Source of the DNA: Ferrovibrio sp041906005
GTDB lineage: Bacteria; Pseudomonadota; Alphaproteobacteria; Ferrovibrionales; Ferrovibrionaceae
NCBI RefSeq assembly: GCF_041906005.1
Contig: NZ_JAYRJY010000001.1
Location: forward strand, 1,922,001 to 1,986,000
Length of the DNA: 64,000 bases
Direction of reading: 5' to 3'
A program made the translations under genes and the position numbers. The first letter of the stretch is position 1, and each line of letters begins with the position of its first letter. The notes under the pieces are model-generated. The model was not told the DNA's origin. It made no database searches and was given only the letters and a program-made list of their open reading frames with translations. Of this stretch, positions 26,785 through 34,670 are shown one piece after another.

Positions 26785-27687
26785 ATGACAAACCCGATCC
26801 TGCCGCCGCCCGAAACTCTGGTCTCCGGGGTGGACACGGCACAATTCACCCCCGGCTTATATCTGGTGGCAACCCCCATCGGCAACGCCGCCGATATCAC
26901 GTTGCGGGCCCTGGCCCTGTTGCAGCGGGCCGATCTGGTGGCCTGCGAAGACAGCCGGGTGACCGGCCCGTTGCTGCAGCGCTACGGCATCCGGGCCCAC
27001 CTGCTGCCATACCATGAGCATAATGCGGCGAAAGTGCGGCCCCAGCTCATCGAAAAGCTGCAGGCGGGCGCGGTGGTGGCGCTGGTCTCCGATGCCGGTA
27101 CGCCGCTGATCAACGATCCGGGCTACAAGCTGGTGAAGGAGTGCATCGCGGCCGGCATTCATGTCACCGCCCTGCCCGGCGCTTCCGCCGTGCCCACCGC
27201 GCTTTGCCTTTCGGGTTTGCCCAGCGACCGCTTCCTGTTCGCCGGCTTTCCGCCGCCCAAATCGGCGGCCAGGCGCAGCTGGCTGGCCGAATTGAACGCC
27301 GTGCCGGCCACGCTGGTCTTGCTGGAAAGCGCCCAGCGCCTGGCCGACAGCCTGGCCGACATGGCCGCGATGCTGGGGCCCGACCGCGAGGCGGCCGTGG
27401 CGCGGGAGTTGACCAAGAAGTTCGAGGAAGTCCGGCGCGACAGCCTGAAGGCACTGGCTGCGCATTATGCCGAACATGGCCCGCCGAAAGGCGAGGTGAC
27501 GCTGGTGATCGGCCCGCCGCCGGCTGCGGTCGCGCCATCGGAAGCCGATCTGGATGCGGCGCTGGCCGAGGCGATGCACCGCCTGCCTCTGCGTCAGGCG
27601 GTGGACGAGGTATCGACCCTGCTGGGCCTGCCGCGCAAGCCGGTTTATGCCCGCGCCCTGCAATTGCGGGACGATGGAGAACACTGA
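26785..27687 (+). CDS. rsmI: 16S rRNA (cytidine1402-2'-O)-methyltransferase
   Basis: The product is 300 residues. RsmI motifs are GLYLVATPIGNAADITLRAL at about 28-47, ACEDSRVTG, LVSDAGTPLINDPGYKLV, ALPGASAVPTALCLSGLPS and FLFAGFPPPK. It methylates the ribose of C1402 in the decoding centre. The first 27 residues are longer than in many homologues, so translation could begin slightly later. Its end overlaps yraN by 14 bases. Confidence 0.93.
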   Translation: MTNPILPPPETLVSGVDTAQFTPGLYLVATPIGNAADITLRALALLQRADLVACEDSRVTGPLLQRYGIRAHLLPYHEHNAAKVRPQLIEKLQAGAVVALVSDAGTPLINDPGYKLVKECIAAGIHVTALPGASAVPTALCLSGLPSDRFLFAGFPPPKSAARRSWLAELNAVPATLVLLESAQRLADSLADMAAMLGPDREAAVARELTKKFEEVRRDSLKALAAHYAEHGPPKGEVTLVIGPPPAAVAPSEADLDAALAEAMHRLPLRQAVDEVSTLLGLPRKPVYARALQLRDDGEH

Positions 27688-28036
27688 GCGCAACCGCCGC
27701 AACCGCGCCGGCCGCCGTGGCGAAAGCCTGGCGGCCTGGTGGCTGCGCCTGCAGGGCTATCGCATTCTGGCGCGCAACTGGCGTCATCCGGCCGGCGAGA
27801 TCGACATTCTGGCCCGCCGCGGCCGGTTGCTGGTGGCGGTGGAGGTGAAATGGCGGGCGGAACAGGCGCGCGCCGCCGAGGCGATCCAGGCCGCGCAGCG
27901 CCATCGCATTGCCCAGGCGGCTGCGGTATTCTTGGCCCGGCAATCCGATGCCGCCGCCCTGTCGCTGCGCTTCGATGCCGTGCTGCTTGCCCCCGGGCGT
28001 CTGCCGCGCCATATCCGCGATGCCTGGCGGATCTGA
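27674..28036 (+). CDS. yraN: YraN family (UPF0102) nuclease-like protein
   Basis: The product is 120 residues. The UPF0102 core reads RRGESLAAWWLRLQGYRILA, then NWRHPAGEIDILARRG and VAVEVKWR. The E-x-D and E-x-K pair is the PD-(D/E)xK-type nuclease core of this family. Its cellular role is not settled. The start overlaps rsmI, the usual gene order in proteobacteria. Confidence 0.88.
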   Translation: MENTERNRRNRAGRRGESLAAWWLRLQGYRILARNWRHPAGEIDILARRGRLLVAVEVKWRAEQARAAEAIQAAQRHRIAQAAAVFLARQSDAAALSLRFDAVLLAPGRLPRHIRDAWRI

Positions 28037-28066
28037 GCGGCGGCCGGAGAGGCATTGCGTTTTTAT

Positions 28067-28111
28067 ACCGTGTGTTGTTGCACCGTATGTTGCTGCAGCG
28101 TGTGTTAGTGA
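28067..28111. repeat. 15-bp tandem repeat, three copies, upstream of the BON gene
   Basis: The units ACCGTGTGTTGTTGC (28067-28081), ACCGTATGTTGCTGC (28082-28096) and AGCGTGTGTTAGTGA (28097-28111) follow one another, with the start of a fourth (ACCGTTA). They occupy most of the gap between yraN and the BON lipoprotein and may alter its leader. Confidence 0.75.
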
Positions 28112-28136
28112 ACCGTTACAGGCAGGGGAGTCGTCC

Positions 28137-28751
28137 GTGCGTTCATCCACCCATTTCCGCTTCGTCCCGCTGATTCTGTTGCTGCTTGCGGCTCCGCTGT
28201 TGAATGGCTGCGTCGGCATCGCCGTTGGTGCCGGCGCCACCGCCGGCATTGCCGCCGCCGAGGAGCGTGGCGCCAAGAATGCCGCCAACGACAAGGGCAT
28301 CCAGCTTCTGATCAACGACAAGCTGCTCAAGGAAAACCAGTATCTGTGGCGCAAGCTCTCCATCACCGTGGTCGAGGGCCGCGTGCTGCTGACCGGCGTG
28401 GTGGGCACGGAATTCTCGCGCGACGAAGCCACGCGCCTGGCCTGGGCGGCCTCCGACCGTATCCAGGAAGTGATCAACGAGGTGCAGGTGACCAGCTCGG
28501 GCGACCTGCTCGATTCCGCCAACGACAGCTGGATCACCACGCAGCTGCGCGCCAAGATCGCCACCGACAAGAGCATCGTCGACATCAATTATTCGATCGA
28601 GACGGTGAATGGCACGATCTACCTGATCGGCCTGGCGCAGAGCGAAGACGAAATCCAGCGCGTGACTGAACACGCGCGCATCATCAAGGGCGTGCGGCGC
28701 GTGGTCAGCCATGTCTGGCTCAAGACCGATCCGCGCCGCCGGCCCGTGTAA
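28137..28751 (+). CDS. BON-domain outer-membrane lipoprotein (DolP/YraP-like)
   Basis: The product is 204 residues starting at GTG behind GGCAGGGGAG. The signal ends in the lipobox LLNGC, followed by GIAVGAGATAGIAAAEERG, and then two BON domains: about 55-120 (NDKLLKENQYLWRKLSITVV, GRVLLTGVVG) and 125-195 (ITTQLRAKIATDKSIVDINY, GTIYLIGLAQSEDEIQRV). This is the layout of E. coli DolP, which helps keep the outer membrane intact. Nearby yraN, rsmI and the lpoA-like gene match the enterobacterial neighbourhood. Confidence 0.88.
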   Translation: MRSSTHFRFVPLILLLLAAPLLNGCVGIAVGAGATAGIAAAEERGAKNAANDKGIQLLINDKLLKENQYLWRKLSITVVEGRVLLTGVVGTEFSRDEATRLAWAASDRIQEVINEVQVTSSGDLLDSANDSWITTQLRAKIATDKSIVDINYSIETVNGTIYLIGLAQSEDEIQRVTEHARIIKGVRRVVSHVWLKTDPRRRPV

Positions 28752-28773
28752 AGCAACCGGAAACGGGCGGGCG

Positions 28774-29598
28774 ATGGGCGATACGGCGGCAATCGAAACG
28801 GCCCTCAAAGCCCTCGGCGCCGCGCCCGATGACGGCCTCGATATCGCCGAGGCGGCCCTGCTGCTGGCGGCGCTCGATCGTCCGGCTCTCGACCTCATGC
28901 CCTACCGCCGGCACTTAAGCGACATTGTCGGCGCGCTCAGCCGCCTCGATGCCGGGCCGGAAGTGGCGCCGCGCGCCATGGCGCTGGCCGGTGTGATCAG
29001 CGTGGAATTCGGTTACCGCGGCGATACGGAAACCTACGACGATCCGCAGAATGCCGACCTGATCCGCGTGATCGATCGCCGCATGGGCCTGCCGGTCAGC
29101 CTCGGGATTCTCTACATCTACGCGGCGAAGGCGCAATCCTGGCCGGTCTGCGGCATCGATTTTCCCGGGCATTTCCTGATCCGGCTGGAAGGCGAGGATG
29201 GCAGTCTGGTGCTCGATCCCTTCCATGGCGGACGGGTGGCCGCGCCGCCGGAGATGCAGGACCTGCTGCGCCGGCTGGGCAGCGGCGAGGATGTGCGGCC
29301 CGAACATGTGCGGCCGATGACGGCGCGCGAGGTGCTGCTGCGCCTGCAGAACAACATCAAGGGCCGCGCCTGGCGGGCCGGCGATATCGAACGCACGGCC
29401 GAAATCCTGCGCCGCATGCTGCTGGTGGCGCCGAATTTCGCGCCGGCCTGGCGCGAACTGGGCGTGGTGGAAGGCAAGCTCGGCCGCATCCGCCAATCCA
29501 TCGCCGCCACCGAGCGGTTTCTGATGCTGGCAGGCGACGAGGCGGCAAGCCTTGAGGCCGAGGCCTTCCTGCGCCACATTCGCCTGCAGCTCAACTAG
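28774..29598 (+). CDS. SirB1-type transglutaminase-like/TPR protein
   Basis: The product is 274 residues. An N-terminal SirB1-like domain contains NADLIRVIDRRMGLPVSLGILYI, followed by CGIDFPGHFLIRL and LVLDPFHGGR. A short TPR-like helical part follows (LRRMLLVAPNFAPAWRELGVVEGKL). The domain resembles transglutaminases but I cannot identify a complete catalytic triad. Its function in bacteria is unclear. It lies 22 bases after the BON gene and before gshB. Confidence 0.8.
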   Translation: MGDTAAIETALKALGAAPDDGLDIAEAALLLAALDRPALDLMPYRRHLSDIVGALSRLDAGPEVAPRAMALAGVISVEFGYRGDTETYDDPQNADLIRVIDRRMGLPVSLGILYIYAAKAQSWPVCGIDFPGHFLIRLEGEDGSLVLDPFHGGRVAAPPEMQDLLRRLGSGEDVRPEHVRPMTAREVLLRLQNNIKGRAWRAGDIERTAEILRRMLLVAPNFAPAWRELGVVEGKLGRIRQSIAATERFLMLAGDEAASLEAEAFLRHIRLQLN

Positions 29599-29631
29599 CA
29601 TTCCATACCAAGCGAACAGAAGGACTGTGCC

Positions 29632-30588
29632 ATGGCCCTCAAGGTGGCGATCCAGATGGACCCCATCGAACATATCGATTTCGATGGCGACAGCTCCTTC
29701 ATGCTGGGCCTGGAGGCTGAGCGGCGCGGGTATTCCCTGATCCATTATCTGGCCAAGGATCTGAGTTTCCGCGATGGGCGCGTGCTGGCCCGCGCCCGGC
29801 CGCTGCGGCTGCGCTACGAGCGCGGCAATCATTACACCCTGGGCGAAGCGGCGCTGGTGGATCTGGCCGAGATGGACGTGGTGCTGATGCGCCAGGACCC
29901 GCCCTTCGACATGGCCTACATCACCGCCACGCATATCCTGCAGCATATCCACCCCAAGACTCTGGTGGTGAACAACCCGGTGGCCGTGCGCAACGCGCCG
30001 GAAAAGCTGTATGTCACGCATTTCGACGGCGTGATGCCGCCCACCCTGATCTCGTCGGACATGGAGGCGATCAAGGCTTTCCGCGCCGAGCATGGCGACA
30101 TCATCCTGAAGCCGCTGTTCGGCAATGGCGGCGCCGGCGTGTTCCGCCTGCGGCCCGATGACGAGAATCTCGGCTCGCTGCTCGAGATGTTCACCAAGCT
30201 GTCGCGCGAGCCGGTGATCGTGCAGCGCTACCTGCCCGAGGTGCGCCAGGGCGACAAGCGCATCATCCTGATCGACGGCCGGCCGGTTGGCGCGGTCAAT
30301 CGTGTGCCGGCCAAGGGCGAGGCGCGGTCCAACATGCATGTCGGCGGCCGGCCGGAGAAATCCACGCTGACCGACCGTGAACGGGAAATCTGCGACATCA
30401 TCGGTCCGCACCTGAAACGCGAGGGCCTGATCTTCGTCGGCATCGATGTGATCGGTGGCTATCTCACCGAGATCAACGTCACCTCTCCCACCGGCATCCA
30501 GCAGATCAACCGCTTCGACGGCGTGAAGCTCGAGGCCGAGATCTGGGATGCCATCGAGGATGCGCTGAAACGGCGCGTGCTGGCGTAA
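29632..30588 (+). CDS. gshB: Glutathione synthase
   Basis: The product is 318 residues in the prokaryotic ATP-grasp GshB family. Motifs are VAIQMDPIEHIDFDGDSSFM at the start, LMRQDPPFDMAYITATHIL, ILKPLFGNGGAGVFRL (ATP loop), DKRIILIDGRPVGAVNRVPA, FVGIDVIGGYLTEINVTSPT and IQQINRF. It joins glycine to gamma-glutamylcysteine. GAAGGACTG ahead of the ATG is a fair ribosome-binding site. The AT-rich restriction genes begin 29 bases after its stop. Confidence 0.95.
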   Translation: MALKVAIQMDPIEHIDFDGDSSFMLGLEAERRGYSLIHYLAKDLSFRDGRVLARARPLRLRYERGNHYTLGEAALVDLAEMDVVLMRQDPPFDMAYITATHILQHIHPKTLVVNNPVAVRNAPEKLYVTHFDGVMPPTLISSDMEAIKAFRAEHGDIILKPLFGNGGAGVFRLRPDDENLGSLLEMFTKLSREPVIVQRYLPEVRQGDKRIILIDGRPVGAVNRVPAKGEARSNMHVGGRPEKSTLTDREREICDIIGPHLKREGLIFVGIDVIGGYLTEINVTSPTGIQQINRFDGVKLEAEIWDAIEDALKRRVLA

Positions 30589-30617
30589 ATAAAAATAGAG
30601 AGTTCGCAGGGGGAATT

Positions 30618-31205
30618 ATGGGTACAGAAATTTTGCCTGATTTCATTCGCGAGAAATACGAAGTGCATGAGTGGCGGCATGCATGCGCGATATTGCAGCA
30701 AGACTTCCCGAATGAGTGGCGCGACATCGTAGAAATGCTCACTGCGTTTCGTCTGCGCCGTAGTTGGATAACGACAGGCGGTAAGAACAAATCTGAAGTG
30801 GCTATTTGGGTAGATGAATTTCTTGGCGCTCGGAATTGGGTAGAAAAGCAATTCAGAACCCAAATTGTTGTCGATGATAAGCGCCTCGATTCGCCCACGC
30901 ATAAAGTGGATTGTTTTAAAAACCAAGTTGCTCTAGAGGTCGAATGGAACAACAAAGACCCCTTTTATGATCGTGATTTGAACAATTTTCGTTTGCTTTT
31001 TGATCTCAGGGCAATTAGTGTTGGCATAATCCTTACCCGATGCGATGAACTCCAGGATATTTTTAATGTGCTGGGCCGAGGTAAGTCATACGGAAATTCG
31101 ACCACGCACATGGGCAAATTGCTTCCACGCATTGAGGGTGGTGGCGGAGCAGGTTGCCCGTTGCTTGTTTTTGGCATCTCTCGCTCGCTGTATGTGGAGG
31201 ATTAA
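30618..31205 (+). CDS. BglII/BstYI-like type II restriction endonuclease
   Basis: The product is 195 residues, AT-richer than its neighbours. An N-terminal helical part (KYEVHEWRHACAILQQDFP, WRDIVEMLTAF) leads to VDCFKNQVALEVEWNNKDPF. Asp98, Glu107 and Glu109 have the D-x8-E-x-(Q/E) spacing of the BglII catalytic site (Asp84, Glu93, Gln95). Residues AISVGIILTRCDEL also recall that family. It is followed after 3 bases by an MT-A70 methylase, the expected protective partner. Recognition of a GATC-centred site is possible but unproven. Confidence 0.8.
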   Translation: MGTEILPDFIREKYEVHEWRHACAILQQDFPNEWRDIVEMLTAFRLRRSWITTGGKNKSEVAIWVDEFLGARNWVEKQFRTQIVVDDKRLDSPTHKVDCFKNQVALEVEWNNKDPFYDRDLNNFRLLFDLRAISVGIILTRCDELQDIFNVLGRGKSYGNSTTHMGKLLPRIEGGGGAGCPLLVFGISRSLYVED

Positions 31206-31208
31206 CGG

Positions 31209-31844
31209 ATGGATGCTATGGTGAATCGCTTCGATTTTCCGCTTGTGAAGGGCGGGTATCGAACGATCCTTGCTGATCCTCCATGGCAGTTTGCCAACCG
31301 GACGGGGAAAATGGCCCCTGAGCATCGGCGTCTATCGCGATACTCTACAATGTCGCTTGATGACATCGCCGCTATGCCGGTGGCGGCAACCACTGCTGAT
31401 ACCGCTCATCTGTATCTTTGGGTACCGAATGCGCTTTTGCCGGATGGTTTGAAGATTCTGGAAGCTTGGGGCTTCAAATATAAGTCAAACATCGTTTGGC
31501 ATAAGGTTCGTAAAGACGGCGGTTCGGATGGCCGTGGCGTCGGTTTCTATTTTCGGAATGTAACGGAATTGGTTTTGTTCGGCGTGAAAGGAAAAAACGC
31601 AAGAACGCTGGCTCCGGGACGTACACAGGTCAATCTGCTCAGCACGCGCAAGCGCGAACATTCCCGTAAGCCGGATGAATTCTACGACATAGTTGAGGCC
31701 TGTAGTCCCGGCCCATACCTAGAGCTTTTTGCTCGAGGGACTCGTAAGGGGTGGGCGTCGTGGGGCAACCAAGCCGAAGATTATCAGCCCACTTGGCCGA
31801 CGTATTCTCACAACTCAGCAAGAGACCAACTGCGGTTTCGCTAG
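31209..31844 (+). CDS. MT-A70 family adenine-N6 DNA methyltransferase
   Basis: The product is 211 residues. The catalytic DPPW is at residues 23-26 (TILADPPWQF). HLYLWVPNALLPDGLKILEAWGF, NIVWHK, FRNVTELVLFGVKG and the SAM-site PGPYLELFARGTRKGW complete the MT-A70 core. A GGAGG precedes the ATG, which is 3 bases after the nuclease stop. It should methylate adenine in the target of the upstream nuclease. A later ATG (31218) is possible. Base composition is clearly lower in GC than the chromosome around it. Confidence 0.85.
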   Translation: MDAMVNRFDFPLVKGGYRTILADPPWQFANRTGKMAPEHRRLSRYSTMSLDDIAAMPVAATTADTAHLYLWVPNALLPDGLKILEAWGFKYKSNIVWHKVRKDGGSDGRGVGFYFRNVTELVLFGVKGKNARTLAPGRTQVNLLSTRKREHSRKPDEFYDIVEACSPGPYLELFARGTRKGWASWGNQAEDYQPTWPTYSHNSARDQLRFR

Positions 31845-31875
31845 CTCTACTGGGCTTCTCGGGAGAGGTCGTAAG

Positions 31876-32493
31876 GTGACGGGTTCCCGCGAACAGCATT
31901 GGCAGGAGGTCTACTCCACCAAGGGGGAGGCCGAGGTAAGCTGGTTCCAGGACCGGCCGCAGACCTCGCTCGGGCTGATCGCGCAGACCGGATTGTCGTC
32001 TGATGCATCGCTGATCGATATCGGCGGCGGTGCGTCGCGGCTGGTGGACGCGCTGCTGGCGGCCGGCTGGCGCGACATCGCCGTGCTCGATATCGCCGGC
32101 GCGGCTTTGGCGAAAGCCCGCGCGCGCCTCGGTCCGCAGGGCGCGGGCGTGGACTGGATCGTCGCCGATATCACGGCATGGCAGCCAAGGCGGCGCTACG
32201 ATCTGTGGCATGACCGTGCGGTGTTCCATTTCCTCGCCAGTCCCGGGGATCGGGCCGCCTACAAGGCGGCCTTGCGTTCGGCCATTGCGCCCGGTGGTCA
32301 TGTGGTGATCGGCAGTTTCGCGCTGGATGGCCCGGAACGCTGCAGCGGCCTGCCCGTGCAGCGCTACAGCCCGGAAACCCTGTCCGCCGAACTGGGGCCC
32401 GATTACGTGCTGGAGCAGGCGCTGCAGGAAGACCACCACACGCCGGCCGGCCGCGTGCAGCATTTCCAGTTCAGCCGTTTCCGTCGCGTGTGA
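31876..32493 (+). CDS. Class I SAM-dependent methyltransferase
   Basis: The product is 205 residues with a GTG start behind GGGAGAGGTC. Motifs are HWQEVYSTKGEAEVSWFQDR at the N-terminus, ASLIDIGGGASRLVDALLAA (SAM loop) and VDWIVADITAW, with YDLWHDRAVFHFL in the middle. The HWQEVY...VSWFQ opening resembles TPMT/thiopurine-type and related small-molecule methyltransferases. The substrate is unknown. GC content returns to normal here, so it is probably not part of the restriction module. Confidence 0.8.
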   Translation: MTGSREQHWQEVYSTKGEAEVSWFQDRPQTSLGLIAQTGLSSDASLIDIGGGASRLVDALLAAGWRDIAVLDIAGAALAKARARLGPQGAGVDWIVADITAWQPRRRYDLWHDRAVFHFLASPGDRAAYKAALRSAIAPGGHVVIGSFALDGPERCSGLPVQRYSPETLSAELGPDYVLEQALQEDHHTPAGRVQHFQFSRFRRV

Positions 32494-32710
32494 CGCTGGC
32501 CCGCAAGCCCAAACAGTTGAATCTGCACAGTATGATCGCGTGGCGCGTGCAGCCGCTGGATGCATACGAAAGTAAACCGCTCACCGCGCGGTAACGGCAG
32601 CATTCGCCATTCTCCATCGGCGGTCGCAACAGCGGTGGATTTGATCGTGACATTTCGATTTCCTTTGCTATTGTCCGCCGCCAACATCGGGTCGCGGGGG
32701 CAGGATTTCG

Positions 32711-33841
32711 GTGTCACAGGGGGCATTTCTCAGCATTCAGGATGTCGAGCGGCTGCTGGCGGATCCATCGCCGGCGGCCCGCGCCGACACGGCTGCGAAA
32801 GTGGCTCGCGCCTATAACGGCCCCGTGCTCAGCGCCAGCGAACGCGATCTGGCCCAGGCGATCATCGCAGCCCTGGCCCGCGACACCGAAGCCAGCGTGC
32901 GACAGGCGCTGGCCGAGCAGCTGCGCGACAGCCGCGATATGCCGCGCAGCCTGGCGCTGCGCCTGGCCCGCGATATCGCCGCCGTGGCCATGCCGCTGCT
33001 GCAATATTCGCCGGTCTTCACCGATGCCGATCTGATCGAGCTGCTGCAGGCGGTGTCGCCGCAGCACCAATCCGCCATCGCCAGCCGTGCCGCCGTGTCG
33101 GTGGACCTGGCCGATGCGCTGATCGCCCATGCCGCCGAACCGGCGGTGGTGGTGCTGATGAACAATCGCGGCGCCAGTGTCGGGCCGGCGCAGATGGATC
33201 GCGCGCTGGATCGCTTCCCCGACAGCCGTGGCCTGGGCGATGCGCTGGCGCGTCATCCGAACCTGCCGCCGAAATTCGCTGCGCGCCTGATCGCGCAGGT
33301 ATCCGATGCTTTGCGCGAAGCGCTGATCGCGCGCTATCACATCCCGCCGGCCATGGCGGCCGACACCATGATGCAACTGCGCGAGCGCACGCTGCTCGGC
33401 CTGCTGGGCGGTGGCGCCGCGCCGCCGGCGCTGGCCGATCTGGTCGCCGACCTGCAGAAACGCGGCCAGCTGACCAGCATGCTGGCACTGCGCGCGCTGG
33501 CTGGCGGCGACCTGGCCTTCTTCGAGCAGACGCTGGCCCAGCTGGCCGGAATCTCGCTGGGCAATGCGCGGCTGCTGATCCACGATCCCGGCCGGCGCGG
33601 CCTGGCCGCGATCTATCAGCGGTGCCGCCTGCCGCAGGATTACTTCAGGATGGTCGAGGCGGTGATTGAACTGGCGCGTGGCTTCGATTTCCTGCGCGGC
33701 GCCGTCGAGCGCGCGGAATTCGCCGAAATGGTCACCGCGATGGTGCTGGCCGATTTCGCGGCCCTGTGGGATCCCCAGGAACAGCGGTGGCTCACGCGCC
33801 GACGGTCCCGCGCCCAGGCGGCGCAGCGGATGGCGGCCTGA
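32711..33841 (+). CDS. DUF2336 family protein
   Basis: The product is 376 residues, all helical, starting at GTG after GGGGCAGGAT. DUF2336-type repeats include FLSIQDVERLLADPSPAARADTAAK read across the start, VRQALAEQLRDSRDMPRSLA and VAMPLLQYSPVFTDADLIEL, followed by LADALIAHAAEPAVVVLMNN. The pattern looks like HEAT-type helical repeats. The family is common in Rhodospirillales and Caulobacterales and has no fixed function. The 217 bases before it hold no gene I can see. Confidence 0.85.
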   Translation: MSQGAFLSIQDVERLLADPSPAARADTAAKVARAYNGPVLSASERDLAQAIIAALARDTEASVRQALAEQLRDSRDMPRSLALRLARDIAAVAMPLLQYSPVFTDADLIELLQAVSPQHQSAIASRAAVSVDLADALIAHAAEPAVVVLMNNRGASVGPAQMDRALDRFPDSRGLGDALARHPNLPPKFAARLIAQVSDALREALIARYHIPPAMAADTMMQLRERTLLGLLGGGAAPPALADLVADLQKRGQLTSMLALRALAGGDLAFFEQTLAQLAGISLGNARLLIHDPGRRGLAAIYQRCRLPQDYFRMVEAVIELARGFDFLRGAVERAEFAEMVTAMVLADFAALWDPQEQRWLTRRRSRAQAAQRMAA

Positions 33842-33857
33842 GCGGGCTCTGACGATC

Positions 33858-34667
33858 ATGATCGCTGTGCCGGCCGACAGTCTTCCCAGCGAAACCCTCA
33901 CGATCCCCAGCCGTGTTGTCGATCCGGCTCTGGCGCGGCCATTAACCATAAAGGCGAGCTATTATCCGGCCCCGGCCACGACTTTGGCCGTGGCGCCGCT
34001 GGTGGTGTTCAATCATGGCTCCACCGGCCAGGGCGCCGAACGCGGCCGCATCCCGCGCCATGCCATGCTGCGTTACGAGTCTCAGGCCCGCTATTTCCAT
34101 GCGCGCGGGTTCGCCTTCCTGGCGCCGATGCGGCGCGGGCGCGGTGAATCGGAAGGCGACTATCTGGAAAGCTATGCCTGGGACGCGCTGAAACTGGCCG
34201 AGGGCCTGCAGCATGCCCTGGACGATGTCGATGCGGTGGTGGAGTTCATGCGGCGCCGGCCCGAGATCGACGGCCGGCGCATCCTGGTGGCCGGGCATTC
34301 GCGTGGTGGCCTGCTCAGTGTCGCCTATGCCGGCCGGCATCCTGCCGGCGTGATCGGCAGCATCAGCTTTGCTGGCGGCTGGATCGCCGAACGCGGCATG
34401 ATGGAAGACTTCAACCGCGAGGTCTTCGTGCGCGCCGGTGCCGGTGCCGAAACGCCGTCGTTATGGCTCTACGCCGAGAATGACCGTCATCACAGCATGG
34501 CGACGATCCGTCGCTGGCATGATGGCTACACCGGTGCCGGCGGCAATGCGGAGCTGTATCTGTTCGGGCCGATCGAGGATGACGAAGGCCATCAGCTGCT
34601 GGAGCGACCCGGCCTGTGGCAATCGGCCATGGATGCCTTCCTGCATCAGCTAGGCTTTTTCTGGTAG
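33858..34667 (+). CDS. Alpha/beta-hydrolase (dienelactone hydrolase/prolyl peptidase-like)
   Basis: The product is 269 residues. VVFNHGSTGQGAERGRIP carries the oxyanion region, VAGHSRGGLLSVAYAGRH the nucleophile elbow (G-H-S-R-G), and DDEGHQLLERP the likely catalytic His. ENDRHHS is a candidate for the acid loop. No signal peptide is evident, so it is probably cytoplasmic. The substrate cannot be told. Confidence 0.78.
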   Translation: MIAVPADSLPSETLTIPSRVVDPALARPLTIKASYYPAPATTLAVAPLVVFNHGSTGQGAERGRIPRHAMLRYESQARYFHARGFAFLAPMRRGRGESEGDYLESYAWDALKLAEGLQHALDDVDAVVEFMRRRPEIDGRRILVAGHSRGGLLSVAYAGRHPAGVIGSISFAGGWIAERGMMEDFNREVFVRAGAGAETPSLWLYAENDRHHSMATIRRWHDGYTGAGGNAELYLFGPIEDDEGHQLLERPGLWQSAMDAFLHQLGFFW

Positions 34668-34670
34668 GAC

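Noticed and set aside
31876..32493. Third gene of the restriction island (a second methylase).
   Set aside because: Its codon use matches the chromosome and its motifs are of small-molecule methyltransferases, without a DNA methylase motif such as DPPW or NPPY.
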